Shown here one piece after another: positions 8,218-16,514 of a stretch of 64,000 bases of DNA. The stretch comes from Pelomonas sp047654805. Lineage in GTDB: Bacteria; Pseudomonadota; Gammaproteobacteria; Burkholderiales; Burkholderiaceae_C. The position numbers and the translations under genes are program-made. Where the stretch lies: positions 2,604,001 through 2,668,000 of the forward strand of contig NZ_JASGIV010000001.1 in assembly GCF_047654805.1 (NCBI RefSeq). The letters are read 5' to 3'. Each line of letters opens with the position of its first letter. Position 1 is the first letter of the stretch. Below the pieces are notes generated by a model that made no database searches, was not told the origin of the DNA, and saw only the letters and a program-made list of their open reading frames with translations.

Positions 8218-8925
8218 TCAGGCCTCCTTCTTCGGGCTGAGAGTCATCTTCTCGATGCGCTTCTCGGGGTTGGCGTTGACGACGATGCGGTGCACGTAGA
8301 TGCCCGGCAGGTGGACATCGTCCGGATCGATATCGCCGGTCTCGACGAGCTGCTCGACCTCGACGACCGTCAGCTTGCCCGCCATCGCCGCAGCCGGATT
8401 GAAGTTGCGCGCGGTGCGACGGAACACGAGGTTGCCGCTCTTGTCGGCCTTGAAGGCCTTGACCAAGGCTACCTCGGGCACCAGCGCCCGCTCCATCACA
8501 TAGGTCTCGCCGTCAAATTCGCGCAGCTCCTTGCCCTCGGCCACCACGGTGCCGACGCCGGTCTTCGTGAAGAAGGCCGGGATGCCGGCACCACCGGCGC
8601 GCAGCTTCTCGGCCAGCGTGCCCTGCGGCGTGAACTCCAGCTCCAGCTCGCCCGCCAGGTACTGGCGCTCGAACTCCTTGTTCTCGCCCACGTAGCTGGA
8701 GATCATCTTCTTGATCTGGCGCGTCTCCAGCAACTGGCCCAGGCCAAAACCGTCCACGCCCGCGTTGTTGGAGATGACCGTCAGGCCCTTGACGCCACTG
8801 TCGCGCAGGGCCGCGATCAGCGCCTCGGGGATGCCGCACAGGCCGAAGCCGCCGACCGCGAGCAACTGCCCGTCCTTCACGACGCCGCGCAGCGCCTCGT
8901 CGGCGCTGGGGTACACCTTATTCAT
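8218..8925 (-). CDS. scoA: 3-oxoacid CoA-transferase subunit A
   Basis: Alpha subunit of the same heteromeric CoA-transferase, 235 residues. The glycine-rich GGFGLCGIPEALI and the block GVDGFGLGQLL are hallmarks; LVFRRTARNFNPAAA and GDIDPDDVHLPGIYVHRIV complete the family pattern. First gene of the pair on the minus strand, with an AGGAGAC-like ribosome site upstream. Confidence 0.92.
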   Translation of the reverse strand: MNKVYPSADEALRGVVKDGQLLAVGGFGLCGIPEALIAALRDSGVKGLTVISNNAGVDGFGLGQLLETRQIKKMISSYVGENKEFERQYLAGELELEFTPQGTLAEKLRAGGAGIPAFFTKTGVGTVVAEGKELREFDGETYVMERALVPEVALVKAFKADKSGNLVFRRTARNFNPAAAMAGKLTVVEVEQLVETGDIDPDDVHLPGIYVHRIVVNANPEKRIEKMTLSPKKEA

Positions 8926-8999
8926 GCCGTCTCCTGCTTATGGGGTAGGACACGAAGCGTAGCGTCCCCGGGGCGCCTGCGTCGATTACGCAGAATCGC

Positions 9000-9590
9000 C
9001 TATTCGGCCAGGGGCCGGCGGCGGCGCTGCAGCGCGAGCGCCCCCAGGCAGGCCGCCGCCAAGGCCAGCGATCCCGGCTCGGGAAGCTGGCCGGGCTCTG
9101 TCGGGCTGCCGGCGACGACGTTCAGGTGCAGGCTGTGCTCGGGCGTCCACGACACCTCGGCACCGCTCGCGTCGAGGAACGCCAGCGAGAAGCCGCCTCC
9201 CGAGTAGCCCCCCAGCGCGGCCTGGCCGCCGATGGGCACCAGGCGGCCGAACACGAAGTCCATGCCCTCGCCCGGTGCGAGGTCCATCGCCGCGAACTGC
9301 TCTGCCAGCGACTGCGCCGGCATCATGAAGTCATAGACGGACTCGATGCCCTCGCCATAGGCGGCAAGAAAGCGGCTGCCCAGCAGGTGCTCCGTCGCCG
9401 ACGCTTCGTTGTAGATCGTCGCGTGCAGCTCAAGCGTCTGATTGGGCGCCAGCGTGTAGCTCCATTCCTTGAGGTCCCAGACCAGGCCGACGCCTGCCTG
9501 GGCGGCACCGCTGGCAGCGGCGAACAGCGCGGCACCCAGCAGCGCACGCAGGAACCGGCCCGGGCGGGCCGCAATAGAACCAAAGACCAT
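9000..9590 (-). CDS. PEP-CTERM-anchored secreted protein
   Basis: From ATG 9590, preceded by AAGGAG, 196 residues: a signal peptide (about residues 14-32, ending AAQA), a beta-rich body, and a C-terminal sorting signal PEPGSLALAAACLGALALQRR, which is PEP followed by a membrane helix and a basic end. This is the exosortase/PEP-CTERM pattern of polysaccharide-producing beta-proteobacteria. No exosortase is in this window. Function of the body is unknown. Confidence 0.82.
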   Translation of the reverse strand: MVFGSIAARPGRFLRALLGAALFAAASGAAQAGVGLVWDLKEWSYTLAPNQTLELHATIYNEASATEHLLGSRFLAAYGEGIESVYDFMMPAQSLAEQFAAMDLAPGEGMDFVFGRLVPIGGQAALGGYSGGGFSLAFLDASGAEVSWTPEHSLHLNVVAGSPTEPGQLPEPGSLALAAACLGALALQRRRRPLAE

Positions 9591-9736
9591 CGTCGAACTC
9601 CTTGTTTGAGGTGAGGACCTCCACGGTAGGGGGCCACCCGCGGCACCGAATCGCCCATTGGAGCCATGGCCCGCCATGCGCCCCCTCGAACAAGGGGGGC
9701 CTGGCCGGGTAGCATCGCGGCCCGCACCAGCCGGCC

Positions 9737-10300
9737 ATGTCATCCCCCGTGCCCCCCTCCCTCGACTACCGCAGTGCCTTTCAGTTCGCCCCCATCGGCC
9801 TGGTGCTGTCGGCGCAGCGCCAGATCGTGGACTGCAACGAGCGCGTGCTGCAGATGTTCGGCGCCACGCGGGAGCAGCTGGTCGGCCAGAGCTTCGCCGT
9901 GATGTACCCGAGCGCCGCCGAGTTCGAGCGCACCGGTGCACGCATCGTCGCCAGCCTGGATGCCGAGGGCCGCTACGCGGACGACCGCGTGATGCGCCGC
10001 CTGGGGCAAGGCGAGCTGTTCTGGTGCCACGTGACTGGCCGGGCCCTGGACCCGGCCGACCCGCATGCCCGCGGCATCTGGAGCTTCGAGGACCTGTCGG
10101 CGCGCCGCCAGATCACCGCCGAGCTGACGCCGCGCGAGCGCGAGATCGCCGCGTTGCTCGTCGAGGGCCAGACCAGCAAGCTGATCGGACGGCGCCTGGG
10201 CGTGAGCCCGCGCACGGTGGACATCTACCGCGGCCGGCTGATGAAGAAGTACGCAGCGGGCAGCACGCCCGAGCTGATCCACAAACTGCTGTCCGCATGA
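9737..10300 (+). CDS. PAS-LuxR response regulator-like protein
   Basis: 187 residues. Residues about 10-125 form a PAS sensor domain (FQFAPIGLVLSAQRQIVDCN, ENRE-like NERVLQMFG, WCHVTGRAL). Residues about 127-187 form a LuxR/GerE helix-turn-helix (LTPREREIAALLVEGQTSKL, RRLGVSPRTVDIYRGRL). There is no phosphoacceptor domain, so control is probably by ligand or by a partner binding the PAS domain. It overlaps the following DUF3667 gene by four bases (ATGA), implying joint expression. Confidence 0.85.
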   Translation: MSSPVPPSLDYRSAFQFAPIGLVLSAQRQIVDCNERVLQMFGATREQLVGQSFAVMYPSAAEFERTGARIVASLDAEGRYADDRVMRRLGQGELFWCHVTGRALDPADPHARGIWSFEDLSARRQITAELTPREREIAALLVEGQTSKLIGRRLGVSPRTVDIYRGRLMKKYAAGSTPELIHKLLSA

Positions 10301-11265
10301 GCCACGCCCACGGCGCCCCCGAGCTGCCCTACTGCCGCAACTGCCACTACACGCTGGCCACGCCGCGGCCGCGCTACTGTGGCCACTGCGGCCAGGAGAC
10401 CGACCTGCATCCGCCCTCGGTGCGCGAGATGTTGACGGAATACGTGGGGCACTACGTCGCCTTTGACGGGCCGCTGTTGCGCACGCTCTGGGCGCTCATC
10501 GCGCTGCCCGGACACCTGACGAACGCCTACTTCCACGGCGCGCGCAGGCGCTACGTGCTGCCGCTGAGGGTGTACCTGAGCGCGAGCTTCATCTTCTTCA
10601 TCGGCTGGGCGCTGCTGCCCCAGGGCCCGTCGCAAGTCGTCGACAACGCGACGGCCACCTCCGCGTCGGCCAGCGAGCCAGGCAAGCCCCAGCGCGTGCG
10701 GGTCAAGCCCGACATGACGCCCGCACAGGCCGCAGCAGCGGCCGAGGCCATGGCCAGGAATGCCAGCGCGGCCGATGGCGCCCGGCCGACGGCTCAAACC
10801 CGCGCACGCATCGGCGACTGCGACTCGACCCGCCCCGAGAGCTGCGGCAGCGCCCAGCGCTGGCTGCTCGGCATCCTCGACAAGGGCCAATCCATGACCT
10901 TCGAGCAATGGAAGCGACGCGCCGGCGCCCTGGCGCCGTACGCCATGCTGGCCATGCAGCCCATCTTCGCGGCCTTGCTGCTGCTGGCGTTCGCCGGCAG
11001 CGGCCGGCGCTACGCCGAGCATTTCGTGTTCTCGCTGCACAGCCACAGCCTGTGGTTCCTGTCGCTGCTGTTCGCGGTAGGCATGGGCCTCGAGGGGCCT
11101 GTGTTGCTCGCCGTCTTCGTGCATGGCCTGGTGGCGATGCGGCGCGTCTACGAACTGCGCTGGTGGGGCGCGATCTGGCGCGGGCTGCTGCTCAGCACGC
11201 TCTACTTCAATCTGCTGGCCTGCGTGGCACTGACGATGGCCGCGCTCATCGCGGCCACCGCCTGA
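10297..11265 (+). CDS. DUF3667-type membrane protein with zinc ribbon
   Basis: 322 residues. The N-terminus has a paired-cysteine zinc ribbon (CRNCHYTL then CGHCGQ), then the DUF3667-like block around VREMLTEYVGHYVAFDGPLL. A hydrophobic helix follows near residue 90, then a low-complexity Ala/Asp linker, and three more helices toward the end (AALLLLAFAGS, FLSLLFAVGMGL, LLSTLYFNLLACVAL). Function unknown. The start was chosen by the ATGA overlap with the PAS-LuxR gene. Confidence 0.75.
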   Translation: MSHAHGAPELPYCRNCHYTLATPRPRYCGHCGQETDLHPPSVREMLTEYVGHYVAFDGPLLRTLWALIALPGHLTNAYFHGARRRYVLPLRVYLSASFIFFIGWALLPQGPSQVVDNATATSASASEPGKPQRVRVKPDMTPAQAAAAAEAMARNASAADGARPTAQTRARIGDCDSTRPESCGSAQRWLLGILDKGQSMTFEQWKRRAGALAPYAMLAMQPIFAALLLLAFAGSGRRYAEHFVFSLHSHSLWFLSLLFAVGMGLEGPVLLAVFVHGLVAMRRVYELRWWGAIWRGLLLSTLYFNLLACVALTMAALIAATA

Positions 11266-12108
11266 TCAGGTGAACACACCCTGGCGAAGCCACTTCGTGG
11301 CGACCCACTTCTCGCCCTCGATGACCGGCGAGCCGCCATGCAGGGTTTGCGTGGCGGGGTGGGGCCGGTCGTAGCTGAAGAAGACGGCATTGCCCTTGAC
11401 CGGCGAGACGTCCAGGCCGATGTCCGGGAAGATGGTGGAGCCGCCCGCGGCAGGTGTGTTCAGGTAGACGACCAGCGTCGCCACACGCTGGCCGCCGCGC
11501 TTGAGGATGTTGGGCGTGCTGATATGGCCCGGATCGAAGTAGTCGTAGTGCGGCTGGTACTCGGCACCGGGCCGGTAGCGCAGCACCTGCAGGCCTTCGC
11601 CATGGTCCAGCGGCCAGCGCAGCAGCGTCGCGATGCGGGCTTCGACCTTGCGGATCAGTTCCGTCTCGCAACGCTCGAAGAACATCCCGTCGCTGGTGCG
11701 CGCGGCATTCACCTCGCTGCCATCGCTGCCAGTGGCCACCGTTTCCGAGCGCGCCAGCCGCTTGGTGGCCAGGCCGATGATGCCGTCGCACTCCTCGTCG
11801 GACAGCAGGTCGCCGAAGACAACGACACGCGGCTGGCGCAAGGCCATCAGCACCTTGACCTGCCGGTCGCCGGCGTCGATCACGGGGGCGAAACGACTCA
11901 GCTCCGGCTCGGGCAGCCCCGGCGTGGCACCGGGCGGGGCGGTGAGCGTGGCCGACTGGCCCAGCGTGCGCGCCAGTGCCTGGCGGGCAATGGACTCGTC
12001 CCAGCCACTGCCCAGCATGGCCGCCAGGATGCTCTCGGACGCATGCCCGGCGCCGCTCTGCTCAGTGATCCAGGCGCACAGCTCGGGGGTGATGACTTGT
12101 TGGCTCAT
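11266..12108 (-). CDS. 2OG-Fe(II) oxygenase, prolyl 4-hydroxylase type
   Basis: 280 residues. The C-terminal double-stranded beta-helix shows the iron site HxD in YQPHYDYFD and the distal His in QTLHGGSPV, with the 2-oxoglutarate-binding Lys in EKWVATKW. RTSDGMFFE and NILKRGGQRVATLVVYLN are conserved in bacterial P4H-like enzymes. The substrate is unknown. It overlaps yaaA by four bases, with yaaA upstream in the same operon. Confidence 0.88.
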   Translation of the reverse strand: MSQQVITPELCAWITEQSGAGHASESILAAMLGSGWDESIARQALARTLGQSATLTAPPGATPGLPEPELSRFAPVIDAGDRQVKVLMALRQPRVVVFGDLLSDEECDGIIGLATKRLARSETVATGSDGSEVNAARTSDGMFFERCETELIRKVEARIATLLRWPLDHGEGLQVLRYRPGAEYQPHYDYFDPGHISTPNILKRGGQRVATLVVYLNTPAAGGSTIFPDIGLDVSPVKGNAVFFSYDRPHPATQTLHGGSPVIEGEKWVATKWLRQGVFT

Positions 12109-12884
12109 GACTTGCGACGGAAAACGAGTCGTTCAGGGGAAGACACCTCGGAGGCCAGACGATAACCGTCCAGGTTGAAGCCTTGGAGGCCCTCGGGCGT
12201 CTGCAGGCGCTGCTGGATGGCGTAGCGCGCCATCAGCCCGCGGGCACGCTTGGCGAAGAAGCTGATGATCTTGTACTCGCCGTTCTTCCAGTCCTCGAAC
12301 TGGCAGTCCACGACACGCGGCTTCAAGGCCTTGCGGTCGGCCGCGCGGAAGTACTCCTGCGATGCGAGGTTGACGATGACGGGTGCCTTCTCGGCTGCCA
12401 CGAGCTTGTTCAGGTGCAAGGCCAGGCGATCGCCCCACCAGTCGTAGAGGCTGGCACCCTGCGGGTTGGCCAGCCGGGTACCCATCTCCAGGCGGTAGGG
12501 CTGCATCCGGTCCAGCGGGCGCAGCAGGCCGTACAGGCCCGACAACATGCGCACATGGTCCTGCGCCCAGGCCAGGTCGTCGGCGGACAGCGTCTTCGCG
12601 TCCAGGCCGTCGTAGACATCGCCGTTGAAGGCCAGCACGGCAGGCTTGCTGTTCTTGTCGGTGAAGCGGGGCCGCCAGGACTGGTAGCGGTCGACGTTGA
12701 GCCGGGCCAGTGGCTCGGACAGGTCCATCAGCGCGCGCACGTCGGCCACGCTCTTGCCGCGCAGGATGTCAATCAGCGCAGCCGTGTCGTCGAGGAATTG
12801 CGGCCGGGTCAACGCCGGCGCGAGTTCGGCTGGCGTCGGCGTGTCGTAGTCGAGGGATTTGGCAGGCGATAGCAGGAACAGCAT
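12105..12884 (-). CDS. yaaA: Peroxide stress protein YaaA
   Basis: 259 residues, the full YaaA/DUF328 length. The family blocks are visible: MLFLLSPAKSLDY at the start, FNGDVYDGLDA, LSGLYGLLRPLD, YRLEMGT, and ISFFAKRARGLMARY near the end. In E. coli YaaA limits intracellular free iron during H2O2 stress. First gene of a two-gene minus-strand unit with the P4H-like oxygenase, itself an iron enzyme. Confidence 0.92.
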   Translation of the reverse strand: MLFLLSPAKSLDYDTPTPAELAPALTRPQFLDDTAALIDILRGKSVADVRALMDLSEPLARLNVDRYQSWRPRFTDKNSKPAVLAFNGDVYDGLDAKTLSADDLAWAQDHVRMLSGLYGLLRPLDRMQPYRLEMGTRLANPQGASLYDWWGDRLALHLNKLVAAEKAPVIVNLASQEYFRAADRKALKPRVVDCQFEDWKNGEYKIISFFAKRARGLMARYAIQQRLQTPEGLQGFNLDGYRLASEVSSPERLVFRRKS

Positions 12885-12911
12885 GGGCGCGGATTTTGGG
12901 GCCTGTTCGCC

Positions 12912-13322
12912 TCAGCGCCGCTCCAGCCATTCGAACACGGCCATGCCGGCCACCATCGCTGCGACGAAGCCCAGCGCCTTGGCGTCACCGCTGCCGGCCA
13001 CCACCAGCGCCGGCCCCGGGCACAGGCCCGCCAGGCCCCAGCCGATGCCAAACAGCAGGCTGCCGCCGACCAGGCGACGATCCACCAGTGTCGACGTCGG
13101 CAGCCGCATCTGCAGCCCCAGAAAGCTCTCGCGCCGACGCGCTGCCAGCGCAAAGGCCGGCAGGCCCACGGCGATCGCGCCCGCCATCACGAGGGCCAGC
13201 GACGGATCCCAGGCCCCCGCCAGGTCCAGGAAACCCTGCACCTTGGCCGGCTCCACCATGCCGGAGACGATCAGCCCGAGACCGAAGAGCAGGCCCGCCA
13301 CGGCGCCAATGAAGCTTCCCAT
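12912..13322 (-). CDS. YeeE/YedE family membrane protein, second half
   Basis: 136 residues with about four helices. It contains the conserved GLGLIVSGMVEPAKVQGFLD motif and WGLAGLCPGPALV, which carries the family cysteine. This is the DUF6691/YeeE-type half-transporter that pairs with the protein encoded immediately upstream; relatives move thiosulfate or other sulfur species. It is the third gene of the bigR unit on the minus strand. Confidence 0.87.
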   Translation of the reverse strand: MGSFIGAVAGLLFGLGLIVSGMVEPAKVQGFLDLAGAWDPSLALVMAGAIAVGLPAFALAARRRESFLGLQMRLPTSTLVDRRLVGGSLLFGIGWGLAGLCPGPALVVAGSGDAKALGFVAAMVAGMAVFEWLERR

Positions 13323-13333
13323 GCCGGCTCCCC

Positions 13334-13762
13334 TCAGAACAAATGGCGCAAGACGAACACCGTCGCGAAACCCGCGACCATGAACACGGCCGTCGCCACG
13401 GCAGACCGCCAGGACAGCCGTGACAGGCCGCACACACCATGCCCGCTGGTACAGCCCGCGCCATAGCGCGTGCCGATGCCCACGAGCAGGCCGGCGACCA
13501 ATAGCAGCCCCCAGCCCGCGTCGATCCGCGGCCGCAACGGCGCCGCGACTGCTGCGTAGATCCAGGGCGAGATCAGCAGGCCGGCTACGAAAGCCAGCCG
13601 CCAGCCACGCTCGCCCGGCACGCGCCGCAACAAGCCGCCCAGGATGCCGCTGATGCCGGCGATGCGTCCGCCCAGCAGCACCAGCAGCGCTGCGGCGCCG
13701 CCGATCACGAGTCCGCCCAGCAGCGCGCTTGCCGGCGTGAAGGCCGTCCAGTCCAGGGTCAT
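13334..13762 (-). CDS. YeeE/YedE family membrane protein, first half
   Basis: 142 residues, four or five helices, with the signature GTRYGAGCTSGHGVCGLSRL holding the cysteines thought to handle the sulfur substrate. It pairs with the gene at 12912-13322. Its start overlaps the end of bigR by four bases, so repression by BigR should extend to both halves. Confidence 0.9.
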   Translation of the reverse strand: MTLDWTAFTPASALLGGLVIGGAAALLVLLGGRIAGISGILGGLLRRVPGERGWRLAFVAGLLISPWIYAAVAAPLRPRIDAGWGLLLVAGLLVGIGTRYGAGCTSGHGVCGLSRLSWRSAVATAVFMVAGFATVFVLRHLF

Positions 13763-14082
13763 GTCGCCTCCTTGGGGCAGTAAAGCGTGTAGAGCGTGCG
13801 CAGCAGCGCCAGCAGGCGCTCGTCGGCCACGCGGTAGAAGACCTTCTTGCCGTCGCGGCGAGTCTGGACCATGCCCTCGCGGCGCAGCACGCCCAGCTGC
13901 TGGGACAGCGTCGGCTGGAAGATGCCCAGGGCCTCCTCCAGCTCGCCGACACTGATCTCGCCCTGCGACATCTGGCACAGCAGCAGCAGCCGCTCCGGGT
14001 TGCCCAGCACCTTCAGCGCAGCCACGGCCTCGCCGGCTGCTGCGCGCAGCAGCTCGGGATCCAGTGATGTCGGTCGAGGCAT
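13759..14082 (-). CDS. bigR: BigR/YgaV-type ArsR regulator, sulfide or persulfide sensing
   Basis: From ATG 14082, 107 residues with a winged helix (ISVGELEEALGIFQPTLSQQ). Cys36 (LLLLCQM) and Cys102 (LYTLYCPKE) match the two reactive cysteines that form a disulfide or tetrasulfide in BigR/SqrR-type repressors. It stands divergent from a persulfide-dioxygenase-like gene and heads the YeeE/YedE pair, the known BigR setting. The symbol is assigned by this pattern and context. Confidence 0.85.
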   Translation of the reverse strand: MPRPTSLDPELLRAAAGEAVAALKVLGNPERLLLLCQMSQGEISVGELEEALGIFQPTLSQQLGVLRREGMVQTRRDGKKVFYRVADERLLALLRTLYTLYCPKEAT

Positions 14083-14089
14083 GCCAAAC

Positions 14090-14109
14090 ATTATATATAA
14101 CAATATAAT
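14090..14109. promoter_or_regulatory. BigR operator in the divergent promoter
   Basis: An AT-only inverted repeat ATTATAT (14090-14096) and ATATAAT (14103-14109) with a six-base spacer stands out in GC-rich DNA. It sits seven bases upstream of bigR and between the divergent genes, and resembles BigR sites, which overlap the -10 region. It probably represses both directions until sulfide is sensed. Confidence 0.8.
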
Positions 14110-14140
14110 GAAAGCTCTCCTGCCCATCACGGACGTCCGC

Positions 14141-15004
14141 ATGACTGTTGCCATCCAAGCCTTCCATGACCCCGCCACGGGAACGGTCAGTTATGTCGTG
14201 CACGACCCGGCCACGCGCCAGGCCGCGGCCATAGACCCGGTGCTGGACTACGACGCCGCCGCAGGCCGCACGTCGACGCGCTCGGCGGACGCCCTGCTTG
14301 CCCATCTGCGCGCGCACGACCTCCAGCTGCAGTGGATCCTTGAGACGCATGCCCATGCCGATCACCTGTCAGCCGCCCCCTATCTCAAGCAGCAGGCGGG
14401 CGGCCTCATTGCCATCGGCGAACACATCCGCGAGGTGCAGGCCACGTTCGGCCGCTTCTACAACCAGCCCGTGGCCGACGACGGCTTCGACCGGCTGCTG
14501 CGCGACGGCGAAACCCTGAACATCGGCAGCCTGGAGCTGACCACGCTGCTGGTGCCCGGCCACACGCCAGCCGACCTGGCCTACCGCGTCGAGGACGCCG
14601 TCTTCGTTGGAGACACGCTCTTCATGCCCGACCTCGGCAGCGCCCGCGCCGACTTCCCTGGCGGCGACGCCGGCCAGCTCTACCGCTCCATGCAACGCCT
14701 GCTGGCGCTGCCTGCCGAGACGCGACTGTTCGTCTGCCACGACTACCCCAACGGCCGGGAGGCGCGCTGGCAGACGACCGTTGCCGAGCAACGCGCCGCC
14801 AACATCCATGTGCATGATGGCGTGACCGAGGCCGCCTTCGTCGCCATGCGCCGCGCCCGCGACGCGACGCTGGGGGCGCCGGCGCTGATCCTGCCAGCGC
14901 TGCAGGTCAACATCCGCGCCGGCCAGCTGCCGCCGGCCGAGGACAACGGCGTCAGCTACCTGCGCATCCCCGTCAATGCGCTGCCGAGCGCCCGCGACCG
15001 GTGA
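14141..15004 (+). CDS. blh: Metallo-beta-lactamase-fold hydrolase, persulfide dioxygenase-like (Blh/ETHE1)
   Basis: 287 residues from ATG 14141. The in-frame ATG at 14108 lies inside the operator and is a less likely start. The metal motif THAHADH and the second half LVPGHTPADLAYRV, FVGDTLF and CHDYPNG match Blh of the bigR operon and ETHE1 relatives, which oxidise glutathione persulfide. Divergent from bigR across the operator. Its last 32 bases overlap the end of the convergent EamA gene. Confidence 0.87.
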   Translation: MTVAIQAFHDPATGTVSYVVHDPATRQAAAIDPVLDYDAAAGRTSTRSADALLAHLRAHDLQLQWILETHAHADHLSAAPYLKQQAGGLIAIGEHIREVQATFGRFYNQPVADDGFDRLLRDGETLNIGSLELTTLLVPGHTPADLAYRVEDAVFVGDTLFMPDLGSARADFPGGDAGQLYRSMQRLLALPAETRLFVCHDYPNGREARWQTTVAEQRAANIHVHDGVTEAAFVAMRRARDATLGAPALILPALQVNIRAGQLPPAEDNGVSYLRIPVNALPSARDR

Positions 15005-15890
15005 GCAGCAGCACCACGCCTACCAGTACCACGCCCGCGGCCAGCCACTCGTGGCCGCTGATCTGCTCGCCCGCCAGCGTGACGCCCAGCAGCATCGCAA
15101 TGACGGGGTTCACGAAGGAGTAGCTCGACGCCAGGCCCGCCGAGGCCTCGGCCAGCAGCACCATGTAGGCATTGAAGGCGACGAGCGAGCCGAACACGAC
15201 GAGATAGGCCCAGGCCCACAGCGCCTGCGGCTCGATGCGCTCGGGCAGCGTCTCGCCGCCCAGCAGGCTCAGGCCCATCAGCACCACGCCACCGGCCAGC
15301 ATCTCGCTCGCGAAGCCCATGGCGCCCGGCGCCAGCGGCAGGCTGCGCTGCGACAGCACGCTGCCCACCGCCCAGCTCGCACAGGCCACGCTGATGGCGA
15401 GCAGCCCCGCCGGCGACGCCCCGAAGCCCTGCCCTTGCGTCAGCAGCAGCACGCCCACCAGGCCGAAGGCGATGCCCAGGGACTCAAGCCGCGTGGGCCT
15501 TTCGCCCCACAGCAGGTTGAGGCCGGCAATCATCAGCGGCATCACGGCGATGAACGCAACCACCAGACCCGAACCTACCGTCTGCTCGGCCGTGGCCGTG
15601 CCGCCCATGCCGCCACCCAGCATCAGCCCGCCGATGACGAGCGCGTTGCGCCACTGCCTGCGACCAGGCCAGGGCACGCCGCGCCAGCGCATCCAGCCGG
15701 CCAGCAGCGCGCCGGCGACAAGGAAGCGGCTGCCCATCTGGAAGAACGGGGGCAGGCTCACCAGTGCCACCTTGATAGCCAGGTAGGTCGAGCCCCAGAC
15801 CAGCCAGGTGGCAGCGAGGCAGAGCAGCAGTTTCGGGCTCAGCCCCGGGGAAGTTTTCACCATCCAGCTCGTTGTATTCATGGCCGGCAT
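14973..15890 (-). CDS. EamA/DMT-family drug/metabolite exporter
   Basis: About 305 residues, ten hydrophobic helices in two EamA repeats (WLVWGSTYLAIKVALVSLPP at the start; VVFGSLVAFNAYMVLL and SYSFVNPVIAMLLG in the second), close to YedA. The divergent Lrp-type regulator next door probably controls it. An ATG nine bases downstream (15881) is an alternative start. Its 3' end overlaps the end of the convergent blh gene by 32 bp. Confidence 0.88.
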   Translation of the reverse strand: MPAMNTTSWMVKTSPGLSPKLLLCLAATWLVWGSTYLAIKVALVSLPPFFQMGSRFLVAGALLAGWMRWRGVPWPGRRQWRNALVIGGLMLGGGMGGTATAEQTVGSGLVVAFIAVMPLMIAGLNLLWGERPTRLESLGIAFGLVGVLLLTQGQGFGASPAGLLAISVACASWAVGSVLSQRSLPLAPGAMGFASEMLAGGVVLMGLSLLGGETLPERIEPQALWAWAYLVVFGSLVAFNAYMVLLAEASAGLASSYSFVNPVIAMLLGVTLAGEQISGHEWLAAGVVLVGVVLLLTGRGRSAAH

Positions 15891-15989
15891 CGTAGAAACT
15901 TCGCCGCGAACGAAACAGGGCTATTTGAAGGTTGAAGCGAGCCGTTGCCTTGACATTCAAGAATCTTCCATCCCGTTGACGAGAGTTTC

Positions 15990-16490
15990 ATGGCCATTGA
16001 GCTAGATCTGCATGACCATCGCATCCTGGCCGAACTGCAGGCCGATGCGCGTCTGACGATGGCCGAGTTGGGCCGGCGTGTGCACCTGAGCCAGCCGGCC
16101 GTGACGGAGCGCGTACGCAAGCTGGAGGATGGCGGCGTCATCGTCGGCTACCGCGCCATCGTGGATGGCGGCAAGCTGGGCTACGCCATCCGCGCCGTCA
16201 TCCGCATCGAGGCCATGGACGAGTCGCAGATGCTGCGCGCGCTGGACTCCAGCCCCGAGGTGCTGACGGCCTACGACGTGACCGGCGAGGACAGCTGGAT
16301 CCTGGAGATCGCGGTGCGCGACGTGGCCCACCTGAAGGCGGTGCTGTCGCGCTTCTGCCATCAGGCGCCAACGGCCACGGCCATCATCCTGCGCGCGCTG
16401 CGCGAGCATGCACCGCTGAAGCCTCTGCCGACAGCGGCACCCGAGCCGATGACACCGCTGGCCAGGAAGAAGCTCGGCAACGAGGCGTGA
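15990..16490 (+). CDS. Lrp/AsnC family regulator
   Basis: 166 residues: an N-terminal helix-turn-helix (LDLHDHRILAELQADARLTM, VHLSQPAVTERVRKLED) and an effector-binding RAM domain (about 65-140). An extra Pro/Ala tail follows. Divergent from the EamA exporter with about 100 bp between, the usual layout for an amino-acid-responsive regulator of an exporter. The ligand is unknown. Confidence 0.9.
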   Translation: MAIELDLHDHRILAELQADARLTMAELGRRVHLSQPAVTERVRKLEDGGVIVGYRAIVDGGKLGYAIRAVIRIEAMDESQMLRALDSSPEVLTAYDVTGEDSWILEIAVRDVAHLKAVLSRFCHQAPTATAIILRALREHAPLKPLPTAAPEPMTPLARKKLGNEA

Positions 16491-16514
16491 CCGCCGCCGC
16501 GCCGAGCGGCGTGC

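Noticed and set aside
7546..9207. A 553-codon plus frame over the CoA-transferase genes
   Set aside because: Antisense to two well-recognised subunits, His/Asp/Leu-rich composition, no family features.
9658..10296. Long frame that would fuse extra N-terminal sequence to the DUF3667 protein
   Set aside because: The first part is an out-of-frame reading of the PAS-LuxR gene; the ATGA overlap at 10297 is the natural start.
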